In this document: piece by piece, positions 47,116 to 60,101 of the stretch | Layout of the letters: each line of letters opens with the position of its first letter | Numbering within the stretch: position 1 is the stretch's first letter | DNA from: Artemia franciscana | Lineage: Eukaryota; Arthropoda; Branchiopoda; Anostraca; Artemiidae | Reading direction: 5' to 3' | DNA: 64,000 bases | NCBI RefSeq assembly: GCF_032884065.1 | Contig: NC_088863.1 | Span: 59,910,439-59,974,438, forward strand | The notes under the pieces: generated by a model | What the model was told of the DNA's origin: nothing | The model's input: only the letters and a program-made list of their open reading frames with translations | Databases searched by the model: none | Made by a program: the position numbers and the translations under genes

Positions 47116-50097
47116 GAAAACATTTTCCTTGCAAAGAATCAATACAAATCCCATAAAGGGGCAAAAACATTTTAAATAGAATGAGAAAACTGAATAAAAC
47201 CTGCATATTTTGCCTAAATTACAACTAAATTTTTCCAACACAACATGCATCTATGGAATTAGAATGAACTAGGCTGAATGGAAATAGATCACCAAGTCTG
47301 ACAATTTCAAACTCACTTGATGCTTGGTTAGTAATTGAAAGTTGACATCTAAACCATGCAAAAATTTTCATGCTGAATATACTCACAAGAAAAAAGTGAT
47401 TGAAGTTGGAAAAACTTTTGTGTGGATGTGAAGTTTCAATGACTGAGATAGATATCACAGATAGCAGTACTACAAGTTTTCCATTTTATGAGAACTAAGC
47501 ATTAGGATGTTGGAGGCCTAACTCAATAGTATGAAAAACTTAGAAGAGCAGTACTAGGGCAAAAACACCATCATTTTACAATTTTGTTTCTTTTTTAGCC
47601 TACTCGAAATGGCTACATACATCTCTTTCTGTATACTTTAAAAAGTGGTAGATGGTAAATGATGCTAAACTCTGTCATGAGCAGGTCTATCACTCTAAGT
47701 GCCTCTTAACCTACCAAGGTTTGTCTGCCCGTAACCTAATCTTAATTTGTTTGAACAATGAACTATTCTTTCAAAACCTGATTAAGTATCATTTACAGGG
47801 AAAGGTGCTCTTGGTTTTCACCCTTTTCTCCTTTCTTTTTCTAAACTCGAAAGTATGTTTTATTTGAATTTTCTGGTCAAGATTAGTAGGTCAATATTAC
47901 AATATGTCATAAAGTTGGAAATTTGTTGGTAGCAGTAGCCTACAGTTTGTTCTGTTCTCTTCAGAGTTGACTTAATTGACCTTCCCTCACCCTAGTGCCA
48001 GGAAACAGCCCAAGCCTAATACTAATTTTGTGGCATGCTGGCTTTTGCTACTTTTCTATATCAAAGGCTCTGGACTCACTCAGAAAACCATTTATCTAAC
48101 TTAATAATCTCCCAAGATAGGAGTGTCTCATTTTAAACTTTACTCTGGTTTAACATATAGCCTAATTTCAACAGTTGTAAAGCTCTTTCATCCAGAACTT
48201 GGTGCTATTTTATTTGTTAAGACTCCAAGCGAACCCTAAACAATTCAGTAAATACTTATATGATTACTAAAAGCACTTCACTGTAATTTAATTCCCTACC
48301 CCCTACCTGATGCACAACTATTTAGCCAAAACTATACATACCATGAATATTTCTCTTAAAATTAAAAAAAAGCACTTGGTAAATCTGATTGAAATAACAA
48401 GAATCAGCTTTTCAAAAACTGAAGTCAATAAAAAGGAGATTAAAACCCCAAAATTTAGGTAGTAAAAAATGTTTTTGTTGGCACAAGAGTAAACCTAGTA
48501 ACTGACAAATACCTGACCATGGTGTTTTTGGCCCTAGAGTTATCCCTGAAAGTTATGTTCACCTAACCTGACCAGTTTTCAAGGTAGCAAGAAGCCCCTA
48601 AACTTGGATTTTAGGTAAAATTCTAGTTTAGGAACTTCTTGCTATCTTGAAAACAAGTTGAGTTAGGTTAACTAAACTACAAGTAAACCAGGATTTTGCC
48701 CTAAAGGTAAAATTCTGGTTTAGGGAGGTTCTTGCGGTCTTAGAAACAAGTTGGGTCTGGTGAATAGCTTTCAAGAATGAATCTAGGGTCAAAAACTCTG
48801 GAAGTTACTAAGAATGTTACTGGAAGTTACTAAGATTGATAAAGGTTGTCAAAGGCCAGTGCTTTCTGTTGAGAGAAGGATTAGTGTAATGTCATTCAAG
48901 GTATTAATGCAGAAATTAAGTTCCTGGGAAGGAGATATGTTTTTATCTCCTTCAATTTTTTACTTCACAATATTCACAAAAAAAGCAGCTAACACATTTT
49001 GGAGGCACTTGCACTATACTTTACCCCCAACCTCCTAATATATAAATATATAGCCTAAATTAAATATTCCATGAAAAAAAAGTCTAAACTAGAATTTCAT
49101 ACAAGAACTTTGCCAATAATGCAAACCCAGATATGTTTCCTAGTCTATTTTGCATCTGACTACATTATGGGACAGGCTGGAGGGCAACTACAACAGTAGC
49201 CAAATAATTATTATACTTTGGAAAGAATTTTGAATGGTGCTTATATGTTTTATGATATGCACTCAAGAACTTATATTGTCAACATGAGACATGTTCACAT
49301 GTCTCACGTTGAACTGCATTGTAGCTATATTCTATTTATATATTCAGTTGATATTTTGGTTAGGTTACATATTTAATATAATCTGCCCTGTGTGGCCCCC
49401 TTCCATAATTATCTGTTGTAGTTTCTGTAAATTTGTTACTAAACCATTATATTTTCATCATATTTTGTTTTACTTCATTAGCATTTACCAAACTTCACTT
49501 TTCAAGTGTGAATTAGTGTAACATGTAATTACCTCTTGAATGGTAAGCCTAAATTTACATTTTTTTTTTAATAGGCCTATGATTAAATCAAATTTGTGGA
49601 GGTGAATAAAAACTTGAGGATCATGGCTAAATAAAGTTACTGCAAGAGGCAAAGTTGACAGAGCTTTTTCAGAATGGTACAGACATGATTCATTTCTCTT
49701 GTTGATAGCCTTGTCTATCATCCATCCTAGAGCAGAACTAAATTAGACAAGCATAAACTAAGGATAATTGAAATAGTCTCCTAAGATCCAAAACCAAAAC
49801 ACACCATTTGTCACCATAGCCTAGTACACATTGAATCCTAGCCTATTAAGAGCTCAAAATTGAATTTGTACTGTTAACCTAGCAAAGAAGATCAAGTTCT
49901 AGGCCTATATCAGGAGTTCTGGCTGTCATGGTAAGTAGCCTAAACCTAGCCTAGGCCTGGTTAAGATCAAATAGCCTAAAAGTTAGAAATAGGGGACAAA
50001 TAGAGATGAGCACAAAAACACTGCCTTGGGACACAGCTTAGGCTCTGAATTGACTACTCAATATTTATTCATTGGCTCTTCTCCCCTCAATAAAAAA
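47116..50097. other. AT-rich sequence with a small foldback
   Basis: No credible gene. Near 48573-48655 an imperfect inverted repeat pairs TTCAAGGTAGCAAGAAGCCC with a later AACTTCTTGCTATCTTGAAA; related sequence returns at 48700-48760 and in the large foldback at 50098. Around 49800-50000 the phrase TAGCCTA/TAGGCCTA is over-represented. Confidence 0.55.
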
Positions 50098-50985
50098 GGG
50101 TAAAATTCTAGTTAATTGACTTCTTGCTATCTCAGAAAGGATTTAGGTTAGGAAAATGAGACATTCAGTGGATGAACCTACAGACTAAAGTATGTCCCAG
50201 GAAGGTATTTTGAAGCAACTACCTCCACTCCTCCCTCTAGAGGACCCTGACCTTTGACGACCTTTAAAAAATGTGTTATAAAAGTGAAACCTTGCAAAAT
50301 AGACCTTCTGCTTAATTGAAGTACAACAAAATTGTTTTCAGCTTCATAACTTTACTCAATTCCATTTTACAAGGTTTTTAAGATATACAAATACATTTCC
50401 TAAATTTTGAAAAGGATATGGCTCAAAATTCTACTCAAAAACAGGAATTACATTTTCAGAACTAAAGGTAGAGAAAAAGCAACTAGTAACTGAAAATTAA
50501 GGTAAAATATTGGTTTGTCAAAATTTCAATAGGTATAAACCTATCATGTAAGCAAATTTCAGGGCCCTCTAGAGGGAGAAGGAGTGGAGGTGGGTCTGTT
50601 TTTAATTCTGAAAATGCAATTACTGTTATTTAAGTGGTATTTTAAGCTATAAGGAAAAGATTTTCTAATTTAAGCTAGGAAATGTACCTAGAGATCTTTG
50701 AAACCTCATGATTTAGGATTGATCATAGCTATGAAGCTGAATATAGATTTTTGTTGGCTACTTCATTTAACCATAGGATCTATTTTGCAAGGTTTCAATA
50801 TTATAACGCAGATTTCTAAGGTCCTCTAGAGTGAGAAGTGGAAGTAGGGATTTCGAAATACCTTCCCAGGACATAGGCCTACTTTAGTCTGAGGACCCAA
50901 CCCTGAAAGTTTCATTTTCCTAACCTAGCCCATTTACAAGATACCAAAAAGTAGCTAAACAAGAATTTTACCACAGTCTAGACTA
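50098..50985. repeat. Large imperfect foldback element (arms about 165 bp)
   Basis: The left arm (about 50098-50265) reads GTAAAATTCTAGTTAATTGA, then AGGTTAGGAAAATGAGAC, AGACTAAAGTATGTCCC, AGGAAGGTATTTTGAAGC and CCCTCTAGAGGACC. The right arm (about 50815-50985) is its diverged reverse complement. A related internal piece at 50560-50600 carries GGGCCCTCTAGAGGGAG. No coding sequence. It resembles foldback or MITE-like DNA; the arms also match 48600-48740, so it is a family. Confidence 0.75.
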
Positions 50986-53279
50986 CTAGCCTAACAAATC
51001 GTTAGGCTAAATTTAATTTTACAAAGTAGCCAATAAAAAGACTAGACCGTTAGTACATCAGTATGACTAAACAATTAAAAAGAAAAAACACAAAATAGGT
51101 CTATACTAAGTTTTATCCATTCCAATCACAAAACCGTATTTCCAAGTACCTCTAATCACGATGGTGTCAAAATATCAAATGATTAGACAATGGCGCAAAA
51201 TCATAAATATTGGTTAGTTAAAACCATTTAACTTCAGAATAAAAATTAATAAAAAGAAAATATTGTTAAAAAAGTCAAAGAAATCAACTATTATAATATT
51301 AATTCTTTGAATAAAATTTTTATCTGGTAAAAATATTATCTCAGACTTCAAAAACGCAGCCTTAAAAGGGATTTCCCACGTGATTTTGCATTCACGTGTT
51401 TTCGGGATTTGACCTTTTTCTCGTGTCTGAAAACCGGACTGAGAGACGAAATGAAAGCATTGGTCTTGCATTTTAAAAATAAATAAAACATTGGATAAGG
51501 CTAAGACGGTAAAAAAAACCCTTAAAAATCATTATAATGATAAATCATTAATTATACCATTTAATAATGACTCATCAGTCATTTCTATTAAAAAGAAAAA
51601 TGTGCCGTCTCGATCAGAATATGTTTTTATTGAATGTTACATAAAGACCTGTGTGATAATTAAAGAACACAATTTATAAAGATGAAGAAGGGTCAGTAGT
51701 GGACGACTATTACTACTAGCAATGCATTGCAGCACCAGGCCATCAGAGGTCAAAGAAAAGCGTACGCTCCTCCTTCAGCCTTATTTTAAGCTTCAGTCTT
51801 TATCTCCTCCGACGGAGTTCCAGTCCTCAGTAAATTCCTTCGTTATGACTGCTTCTCAGGCCATTCTTTTCCTTTGACCCCAGATGGAAGGCTAAAAGAC
51901 ACAATCTTCAGCATTTTATCATCCATAAAGCATGGCCAGGGACACATTAGCCCCAAGTAATCACAAACAAAGGACCAAAAATAACTAGTCTCTGAAACCG
52001 ATATGGGAAGTGCCCTTTGAAGGCTTGTCATCAAAATGTCAAGATATTTTCATATATTTCGCCCCAAAAATTTTATCCAAGGGGGAGGATTTGGGGGTTT
52101 GGACCGCCTCCCCCCATAACGTTTGTCTGGTTCGTAAAAACGTAACAAAAATGGATGTAAACAGTATTTATCCATTTTTTAGGTTTTTTTTGTGTATAAA
52201 CCCCCAACCCAAAAAAAAATCTTGTGTAAAACATACCCCGAAAAAAAATCCTGGACATGGCCCAAGTTTTGCCTATTTTGATGATTTTATCCAAGTTAAA
52301 AGCCTATAACCAGGAAGTAAACGGTGAATTTGCCACACTTTTCTTTTTTTGGTATCTTGAAACGCATCAAGATTCACAGAAACTCGTTTTGAGCTCTGTC
52401 TGTTGAAGCTCGAGCAACAGGGCATTGGCTAAGTAGTCGACAACTCCTTCTCATAGACTTGAAAATTATCATCAGGCCTATTTGATGGAAGAGTTCCGGC
52501 CTTTGTCACTCAAGAATATACGAAGCCGTATGTCCCAGGGAGATTTAGTTATTTTTATAGGAATTTAACCAATACTTTTGTTTCCAACATCCTGTTTTTG
52601 GTTGTTTTTCTATTTTTATTAAAGCGACAGTTCAGAATTTTAGAAATATAAGGAAATACCACAATTAATTTATTTGAGCTATTTTCGCAGATACATATTG
52701 TATGAACTGCAAAGTAATAATTTTCTTTGTTTTCAAGTTTTTAACTTCGCTCTTTACTTTTATCAAACAGGAATAGGGATAACGCCCCCTATACCTTGTA
52801 AAGACCAGAACGTCACATGCACCTTGCTAAAAACAATTCTTATTTCAGACTGAGAGTTTTTATTTGTAATGACATAAACAAAAATCATCGTATTAGCCAA
52901 GATTATTGAGAAAATCCCACTTGAATTGTCATTTGAGTTTATTTCCGCTTGCCTTAGGTTTAATAAAGCTCTTTATTTTTCTTTGAAAAACTTCTTTTGT
53001 ATAAAGTGTTTTTTTTAATTAATTTTTGTTCATTTTTATTTCGCACATTTTTTATTATAGTAATTTATGACGAATATTTGCAAAACCTATTTTGATTTTC
53101 CTCCTCAATTAAAAAGGTTTTAGGTCGCTACTTAGGTATTGAACAAAATACTGCAGTAAATTTTGACGATAGTTGTACTATAAACCTTAAATTGGTAGGT
53201 ATGTGGAATATTATTCAAATAAATGAATTGAAAATCTACTTAATCTTTGGTCGTCTGAAGGGTTGCAGTCCTTCTGACC
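50986..53279. other. AT-rich sequence without recognised genes
   Basis: Several short ORFs (for example 51491-51679 and 52010-52309) lack motifs. I see no tRNA, repeat array or splice-bounded exon that I could support. Confidence 0.45.
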
Positions 53280-53800
53280 ACTATCATAATCCCCTAAATA
53301 TGCCTTGAAAGTTTCAAATTATTTCTCTTAAGCGTTCCTAATATCGCATAGAAACACTTTTGACAGCCCTAAATTTACATAGTGCCTTTTGGTATAATTC
53401 AACATCTCCCTCAAAATGTCAAGAAAGTATTTAGCCGTTCGAAGTCTTTAGCCAAAAGAAAGAAAGCCCTTAGCCATTCCTGAGACATTGTAGATACGTT
53501 CTTTTGGCCATCTAGATAGACATAGTGCCTTTCGATTCACGCCAACACGTCCTAAAGTTTCAGCTTAATACCCATAGATATTCCTAAGATCTTGCATATA
53601 TACCCATTTTACAACCAAGAAGCTATAGTTCTTTTGATTTAGCTCAAAATCCTCCAGCAAGTCCTGGAAGTTTCAATTTGTTAACTTATCCGTTAATTAG
53701 ATATCGCAGAAGAACCCTTTGAAAGCATCGGATGCACGTATTGTATTTAGATTTAGATAAACATCCCCAAAAACTTGCCTTTAAAGCTCCAAAGGAAGAA
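53280..53800. repeat. Degenerate tandem repeat of about 150-180 bp units
   Basis: Loosely repeated phrases in fixed order: GAAAGTTTCAA, GTTCCTAATATCGCA, CATAGTGCCTTTTG, CCT..AAATGTC/CCTGGAAGTTTCA. About three units are seen, all strongly diverged. Confidence 0.6.
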
Positions 53801-55029
53801 GCTTAGCTGGTCTTTCGATATTACAAGAAAAAAAGAACAGGACCTTACTAGGCTCTAAGACTCCACGGCTCCATTTTAGATCCTTACTAGGAACGTGTAC
53901 CCTAAATGTTGTATTTCTTTAAAGTTATCGCTATAATAAATAGAGTTTTTGCTCACCAAATAAGATTGAGCTTCATCCATCAGCTTTGCCCAACATTGGC
54001 TCATCTTCTGTCATCATTAAGCTCGTTATGATTTCAACCAGTCAATGGATCACGAATGAGATCCTAAATAAAAGAAAACATTGAGAAATTCTGATAAGAG
54101 TTAAATTTTCTTTCTTTTTGTTTTCAACGTTGCAAGTAAGTTGAAAGCTCATTTTTTTTAAATTGCAATTTTACTTCGGATAATACAATTGTAAAATAAG
54201 CAATATAAGGTGACTATTTGTAGGACTCGCATTGAATTTAATAAATTCGACCTCTCAGTAAGTTCAACGCTTTAAAGGCTCCATACATCCTTCAAGAGGG
54301 ACAATCTTGACCAAATTTTACTGTCAATTTAATTTAACGAATATTTATTCATGGTTTACACACGCTGTATTCGTTCCCGTTGTTAATTAGATAAATCACA
54401 AAAAAAACAAGAATTTGAAATTATTACTTCGATTATACAATAATCGTTATTATCAATAGCAAGCATTATTATCTATATGCATATAACATGATCACTAAAA
54501 CTATTCGTTATGACTAAAAATAGTATCCATTGACCTCACAATTAATTCAAATAGGCATGTAAAATCTCCTTAACAAGATTGTAACCAATATTCGGTTTGA
54601 TGGAGGGGTTTGTTGGGTCACGAGTGATTTTCTTTTTCACCATTATGTAACCAGCAAATATCTTTTTTTATATTTTTACCAGATCAGGGCTTCAAAATGC
54701 TAGAACCTTCCAATAGTTAGACAATTTCCAGTGTAGGGGGGATGTTGGAGACATCCGAATCTAAGAAAATCCACTCCAAGCTGAAGTTCTTTAAGCTCAC
54801 AAAAATACCGCGTGGAGCCATCGAGTGTTTTGTCACTGGCACTTGTCAGAATGAACGTAGTAAGTAAATGAACGTATTACGATATATCTTACCTTCTTTG
54901 TAAACCATCCACATTTAATTCAACTACCTTGGGGACAGTTACGTACAGCCAGATGCTTCTTTTTTTTAGTTTTTTAATATGTTTGGGATTGAAAAAAATT
55001 ATATTATAAAAGACGAAGAGTAAAAGTTA
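53801..55029. other. AT-rich sequence without recognised genes
   Basis: No ORF above about 60 codons and no repeat family that I recognise in this stretch. Confidence 0.5.
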
Positions 55030-55920
55030 TATTATTTATTTATTGTTACGAATAGCGGTAAGCATCAATGCTTGTCGCAAAAACACAAAATCATAATACT
55101 AATCAAAAGTAAATTGGCAACGACAACCTGAACAGCAAAAACTTCTAAATAACACGACACTACACAACAAAAGCGTCTAAATAAAAAGGCATATTTACTA
55201 ATGCACTCTTAAAAATTCGAACACTCTCTGCCTCGACAACCTCCAAAGGCAAACCATTCCATGGTCCGGCAACTCTACTAACGAAAGATAATTGACCAAT
55301 TTTTTTCAGTGGTTTTGGGGGATATAATTTATAATCATACTGACGAGTAGAGTGATAATGGCTAAATTTAAAAAATAAATTTGGATCAACATCATCCACT
55401 CCTTTAATTATACGAAACACATTTACAAGGTCATTGCGACGTCTACGAAACTTAAACGACGGGAGTTGAAGCCTAGAAAGTCTCTGCGAATAGGAAAGGC
55501 GCTGAAGGTATGGGACCAATCTAGTGGCCCTTCTCTGAACCTTTTCTATCCTATGCTCATCCGTTAGACTTAATGGAAACCAAACAGAAGTATTATACTC
55601 AAGAAGAGGGCGGACCATTGATTTGTATAGTAGTAAGAAATTACGAAGGTTAAACCTACTAAAGCTTCTTCTTATAGACGATAAACGATAAATTGCATTC
55701 TTTACAATTTCCGAAACATGCTTATCAAATTTCAATTTGGTATCAAGGTAAACGCCGAGGTCACGCACTATTTCTTTAGAAGGGATTCGTATGCCAGACA
55801 GCTGGTAAGTATGCACAGGTGGGAGTTTACGAGCATAGTGTAGAACAACACACTTAGAAGGGTTTATGAACATGGAATTAGATTCGCACCAATAAGTTAG
55901 AGAGTCGTCTTTGTAAAGAC
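55030..55920 (-). mobile_element. 5'-truncated CR1/L2-like LINE
   Basis: The - strand holds the C-terminal part of a reverse transcriptase, a short 3' UTR and a tail with AATAAATAAATAATAT near 55045-55030. Coding similarity begins near 55918 directly after a T-rich stretch, consistent with the 5' truncation usual for LINE copies. No target-site duplication was recognised. Confidence 0.75.
55160..55918 (-). pseudogene. C-terminal reverse transcriptase fragment of the truncated LINE
   Basis: Open for about 250 codons, ending FYLDAFVV. It starts just before the KC motif, RLYKDDSLTYWCESNSMFIN then PSKCVVLHYARK, so the catalytic YxDD part is missing. The rest is typical of CR1/L2 LINEs: VRDLGVYLDTKLKFDKHVSE, MVRPLLEYNTSVWFPLS, EKVQRRATRLV, LPSFKFRRRRNDLVNVFRII and WNGLPLEVV. 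The frame is undamaged, so the insertion is probably young. It differs from the LINE at 30823-33800. Confidence 0.85.
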
Positions 55921-56204
55921 GAAAAAAAAATATTACAGGTCGTATTTGAAAGGGGGCTGTATTTTATGGGTCGTGTTTTCTAAGATGAGATCAGCACTGA
56001 GATCTTTAACTAATAAGCCCCCTTTCATATTTATTAAATGAAGGTTAGCTCTATTTCAATGTTTCAGAGTAAGACAATAAAGATTGCACCTTGTGTTGGG
56101 ACACCAGGGGTTTCTCAAATCCGAAAGAAATAGAAGTTTCATTATCTTACAAATGGATCTCTATGAGTTATCTTATGACGAAGAAGCAGTGACGTTAGAA
56201 AACT

Positions 56205-57475
56205 TTCAAAACAAGAGCTAAGAGTTCATATGGCACTAGTGACGAGGCCGGAAGAGCCAAGAGCAAAGAGCTCATATGGTATGAGCTCTAGCAAAATTGT
56301 ACGAATCAATAGATTGCTTTAATAGGAAAATCAGAGGCTTAATGCCGGTCTGGATTTGAAATAAGAGTTCTTGAGTCACGAGGTCCTTCTAAATATCAAA
56401 ATTCATTAAGATCCGATCACCCACTCGCAAGTTAAAACACCTCAATTTCTAATTTTGCGTTTCCCTTCAGCCCCCAGATGTTCGAATCGGGGAAGACGAC
56501 TTTATCAAGCTAATTTGTACAGCTCCCTGACACGCCTGCCAATTTCATCGTCCTAGCACGTCCAGAAGCACCAAACTCGCCAAAGAACTGAACCCCACCA
56601 TCTAACTCCCCAGTCCGGTTACGTCAGTCACGTATCTACGACATGTATGAGCATTTTCCAAGATTTCTGGTTCCCTCTTCAGCTCCCCCCTATGTCAACA
56701 GATCTGGTCGGGATTTGAAATAAGAGCTCTGATACATGAGTTCCTTCTAAATATCAAATTTCATTAAGATCCGGTCACCCGTTCTCAAGTTAAAAATACC
56801 TTAATTTATCGAACTTTTCCAAATTAACAACCCCGAGCTCCCCCAAAGAGAACGGATCCATACCAATTATGTCAATCTCGTATCTATAACTTGTGCTTAT
56901 TCTTCCCATCAAGTTTCATCCCGATATCTCCACTCTAAGCGTTTTCCAAGATTTCTGTTTCCCCCCTCCAACCCTCTATGTCCCCGGATCCGATTCTAAT
57001 TAAAATGGAACATCTGAGACACACAAGATTCTTCTATATATCAAGTTTATTGAGATCCGATCACCCATTCGTAAAATACCTCGATTTCACGTTTTCCGAG
57101 AATTCCGGCTTCCCCCCTTCAACTCCCTTCAATGTCACCGGATCTGGTCGGGATTTAAAATAAGAGTTCTGAGACACGATATCCTTCCAAACATCAAATT
57201 TCATTAAGATCCCATCACCCATTCGTAAGTTAAAAACACTTTTTATTTTTTCCGAATTAACCGCCCCCCCCCAGATGGTCAAACCGGGAAAATGACTATT
57301 TCTTATTTAATCTGGCCTAGTCCTTGATACACTTACCAAGTTTCATCGTCCTAGCTTGCCTGGAAGTGCCCGAAGTAGCAAAACCAGGACAGACTGATAG
57401 ACAGACAGACCGACAGAATTTGCGATCGCTATATGTCACTTGGTCAATACCAAGTGCCATAAAAATATGTAAAAC
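56205..57475 (-). repeat. Family A repeat copy, inverted
   Basis: Read on the - strand it starts with TTTTTATGGCACTTGGTATT and GACCAAGTGACATATAGCGA and ends with TACCATATGAGCTC and GACCTCGTCACTAGTGCC. The CACTTGGT/ACCAAGTG pair at the start forms a short hairpin. Internal units with CGGATCTTAATGAAATTT-type sequence are present. Confidence 0.83.
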
Positions 57476-57479
57476 TTCT

Positions 57480-57680
57480 AACAGCCGATGCACCCATCAA
57501 ACAATATGTATAACTAGTAGATCAATACAGAACCCAAGTTGTTAACCGACAAGTTTGTGGACAAAATCTATTTTAACTATTTTTTGCATTCTATTTTTGT
57601 AAATTTTACAATTATACTATTAAATTGTACACAGAAATATTTTGTAAGACAAAATATTTTTCATAGCTAATCGCCTGGTA

Positions 57681-57713
<33 letters not shown>

Positions 57714-58839
57714 AGGGACAGAAATACATACCTGTAGATCCTGAAGTCATGGGGAGAGGTAGAAGCGCAATAATAATTTGGAATATTTAAAACTCTAACA
57801 AGTCTTGCTTTCCTATTATTTCTATGTTTGTATTCACAGAAGATATAACCAGGAACGAAAAACGAAATAAGAAAATGACAAACTCCTAAACTTTTAGCGA
57901 CTGTAAATTTCCCACCAGCTAATTTTAACCAAAAAATCAAATATTTTGAATGAAGATAAGCTCGCAGAAACGCTCACAGAGCGTTTCTGCGATCTCTGGT
58001 AGGTATCACCCAATACAGTGTTGCAGAAGCAACAGTTTGGGTTTGTCTCTTCGCCATGAAATGAAGTCTCAACCCCTTAGAACTGTTAAAATTACATGTC
58101 CCAAAAATTTATTGACAAGACCAATTAGATTACCATATAAATCTTTTATCACATATTGCAAAGAAATAAGAGGTAGAACAGCCAGAAACTTTAAAGCCAG
58201 CAAGAGTCTGAACTGTAAATCTCAGGTCTAAAATATTCAGATGGAAGTGAATTTAGCTGTTGGGACATGCCAGCCAAATTTGAAAGGACCCTGGCCTCTT
58301 TAGTTCGGAAAGAAAATTGGACTCAGAAGCGACGATAACCTTTTAAAATGACCCCTCCCCCTCTGTCCCCTTTGCCTGAATTATTTTTAAGCGGATCCGA
58401 AAAGTTTCGTACAAAGGTCAGATAAAGGGAGAACTCCTTTTGAAAACCGTCCTTCTTTTGCATCGTAGAATCAAGGCACTTACCACATAAATTCAAGACG
58501 ATGAGTAAAAAAGGGGATGCCAACATTTCCATTGGAGTTTGGGGAGGGAGGGCTGTTTAAGACTAATGGACCGTTCAGTTCCTCCATAAATAGAAATGAG
58601 AAATTTATGTTATTCTATATGTAACACTGTATACAATGCCTGCCGTTCACCTAGTGTTGACAAGGAAAGCAAAATCAAACAGATTGGAAGTCATTTGACG
58701 TTTCTGACTTTAGCAAGGTGAAGGATTATTGGTGGTGCTAAAGGCATACTTTGTATCTTAAATGGTTCAAAAGAAAAGTTAAATTGATATTTTACCCATT
58801 TCACGTATTTTACCTATATTTCACTGATATATTCTGCAG
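57480..58839. other. AT-rich sequence with a strong hairpin
   Basis: Holds an A run of about 31 bases at 57682-57712 and the 12-bp perfect hairpin at 57963-57991. The + ORF at 57950-58231 starts inside that hairpin and has no motif; the - ORF at 57940-57620 runs through the A/T tract. Neither is called. Confidence 0.5.
57963..57991. repeat. Perfect 12-bp inverted repeat with 5-bp loop
   Basis: CGCAGAAACGCT, loop CACAG, AGCGTTTCTGCG. GC-rich in an AT-rich setting. Confidence 0.92.
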
Positions 58840-59159
58840 GTTATTTGTTTATCATCGTTCAAAACTACCCAACGGAGAGGAGAAACAGGTTTAAATATGA
58901 TATTGCTGGACAAAGCAGAATAAAAACCGGAGACCTCCGACTAAGTCCCTTTTTGAGAAATCCAAAACTAAAACCCGAGGTAAAAGGCACATACGTAAAG
59001 CCAGAAGGAGTAAGAGACAAGATGATGAACGGTTATTATGGGCAGCACATAACTGGCATAACGAGGACTATTTGTAAGAGTATTCAAATTTTAGCAAGAG
59101 AAGAGTTTACAAGACAGAATTTTTCTTCTTGTCATTGTGCAATAAAAAATCACTCTTAA
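58840..59159 (+). CDS. Possible terminal exon of an unidentified gene
   Basis: An open + frame of about 105 residues follows a good acceptor (CACTGATATATTCTGCAG, ending 58839) and ends in TAA at 59157-59159, with AATAAA overlapping the last codons (near 59140). It is basic and evenly mixed, for example NYPTERRNRFKYD, SRIKTGDLRLSPFLRNPKLK and EGVRDKMMNGYYGQH. I recognise no family. It could be a transposon piece. Upstream exons could not be linked to it. Confidence 0.3.
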
Positions 59160-60101
59160 AAATTACAATATAAATTTTAATTAATCATTTAAACGTTATT
59201 AGTACGGTATTATATTAAGATGGCAAAAGTGAAGATGTTTCTTAAATATGACATCTAAAGAGTATTTTTTTACGGAAAGCAAACATTAATTCTGAATTAA
59301 AGGACCACTTTGGATTCCATGTGAATAGCTAGTGTGAAACAGGGTATTAAATCCTCAAAAGCGCATCCAAAGTCAAGTTTTGAGAAAAGCTTAAAGATAA
59401 ATCACTAGTTAGCCGACTGCCCATCCCGCCAAGGAGCAATCCTTGTTATATACTCATGTCAGTACCAAAGATTTATACAGGCGAAAGGACCTAATGCTGA
59501 AGGACATGGGTTTTGAAGATTTAGTCTACAAATTTTCAGTATTTAAAAAAAAAGTTTGGAAAAGATACCCTACTGAATGAACACTACCTCGCATTCCAGA
59601 ACAAGATCATGTAGCTAACAGAAAAAAAAATATAGCGTTACATGTGGGATTAGATGGTTTGGTGTTGAATCAACAATTGACTCTTTATATATAAAAAAAA
59701 AACAACAACTCCTTCCAAAGTCAAGCGACCGATTAGCCGAAATTAAGCACAAATAGTTTATGGGTTTTCCGCAGAAAATTTTTTTCTCGACTTTCGGCCA
59801 AAAACAAATGGTACCACCACTCATAGTAGCCGACTTTTATGTCCCAAAAGCCAGCGGAACCCGATATTTTCCAGTTCCAATAAGAGCTTCTCAAACCCAT
59901 TTTTTTTATAAATCTAAGCCTCGGCACTGTTTATTTTTCAGAAAAATAGAAACGAAAAAAAAAGAAACAGGTTCTTCAAAAACAGGCGACCTGTTTCTGT
60001 TCTGTTTTTTTTTTTAGAAAAAAAAAATCTGTTTTTAAAATAGAACAGCTGTTTTTTGCTTCTGCTTATCTTCATATTTTTTAGGATTAAATAAAAAAAA
60101 A
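59160..60101. other. AT-rich sequence without recognised genes
   Basis: Short ORFs on both strands (59615-60017) lie around A-rich runs and lack motifs. Confidence 0.45.

Noticed and set aside
57950..58231. 93-codon + ORF
   Set aside because: It starts inside a hairpin and shows no motif or splice context; unsupported.
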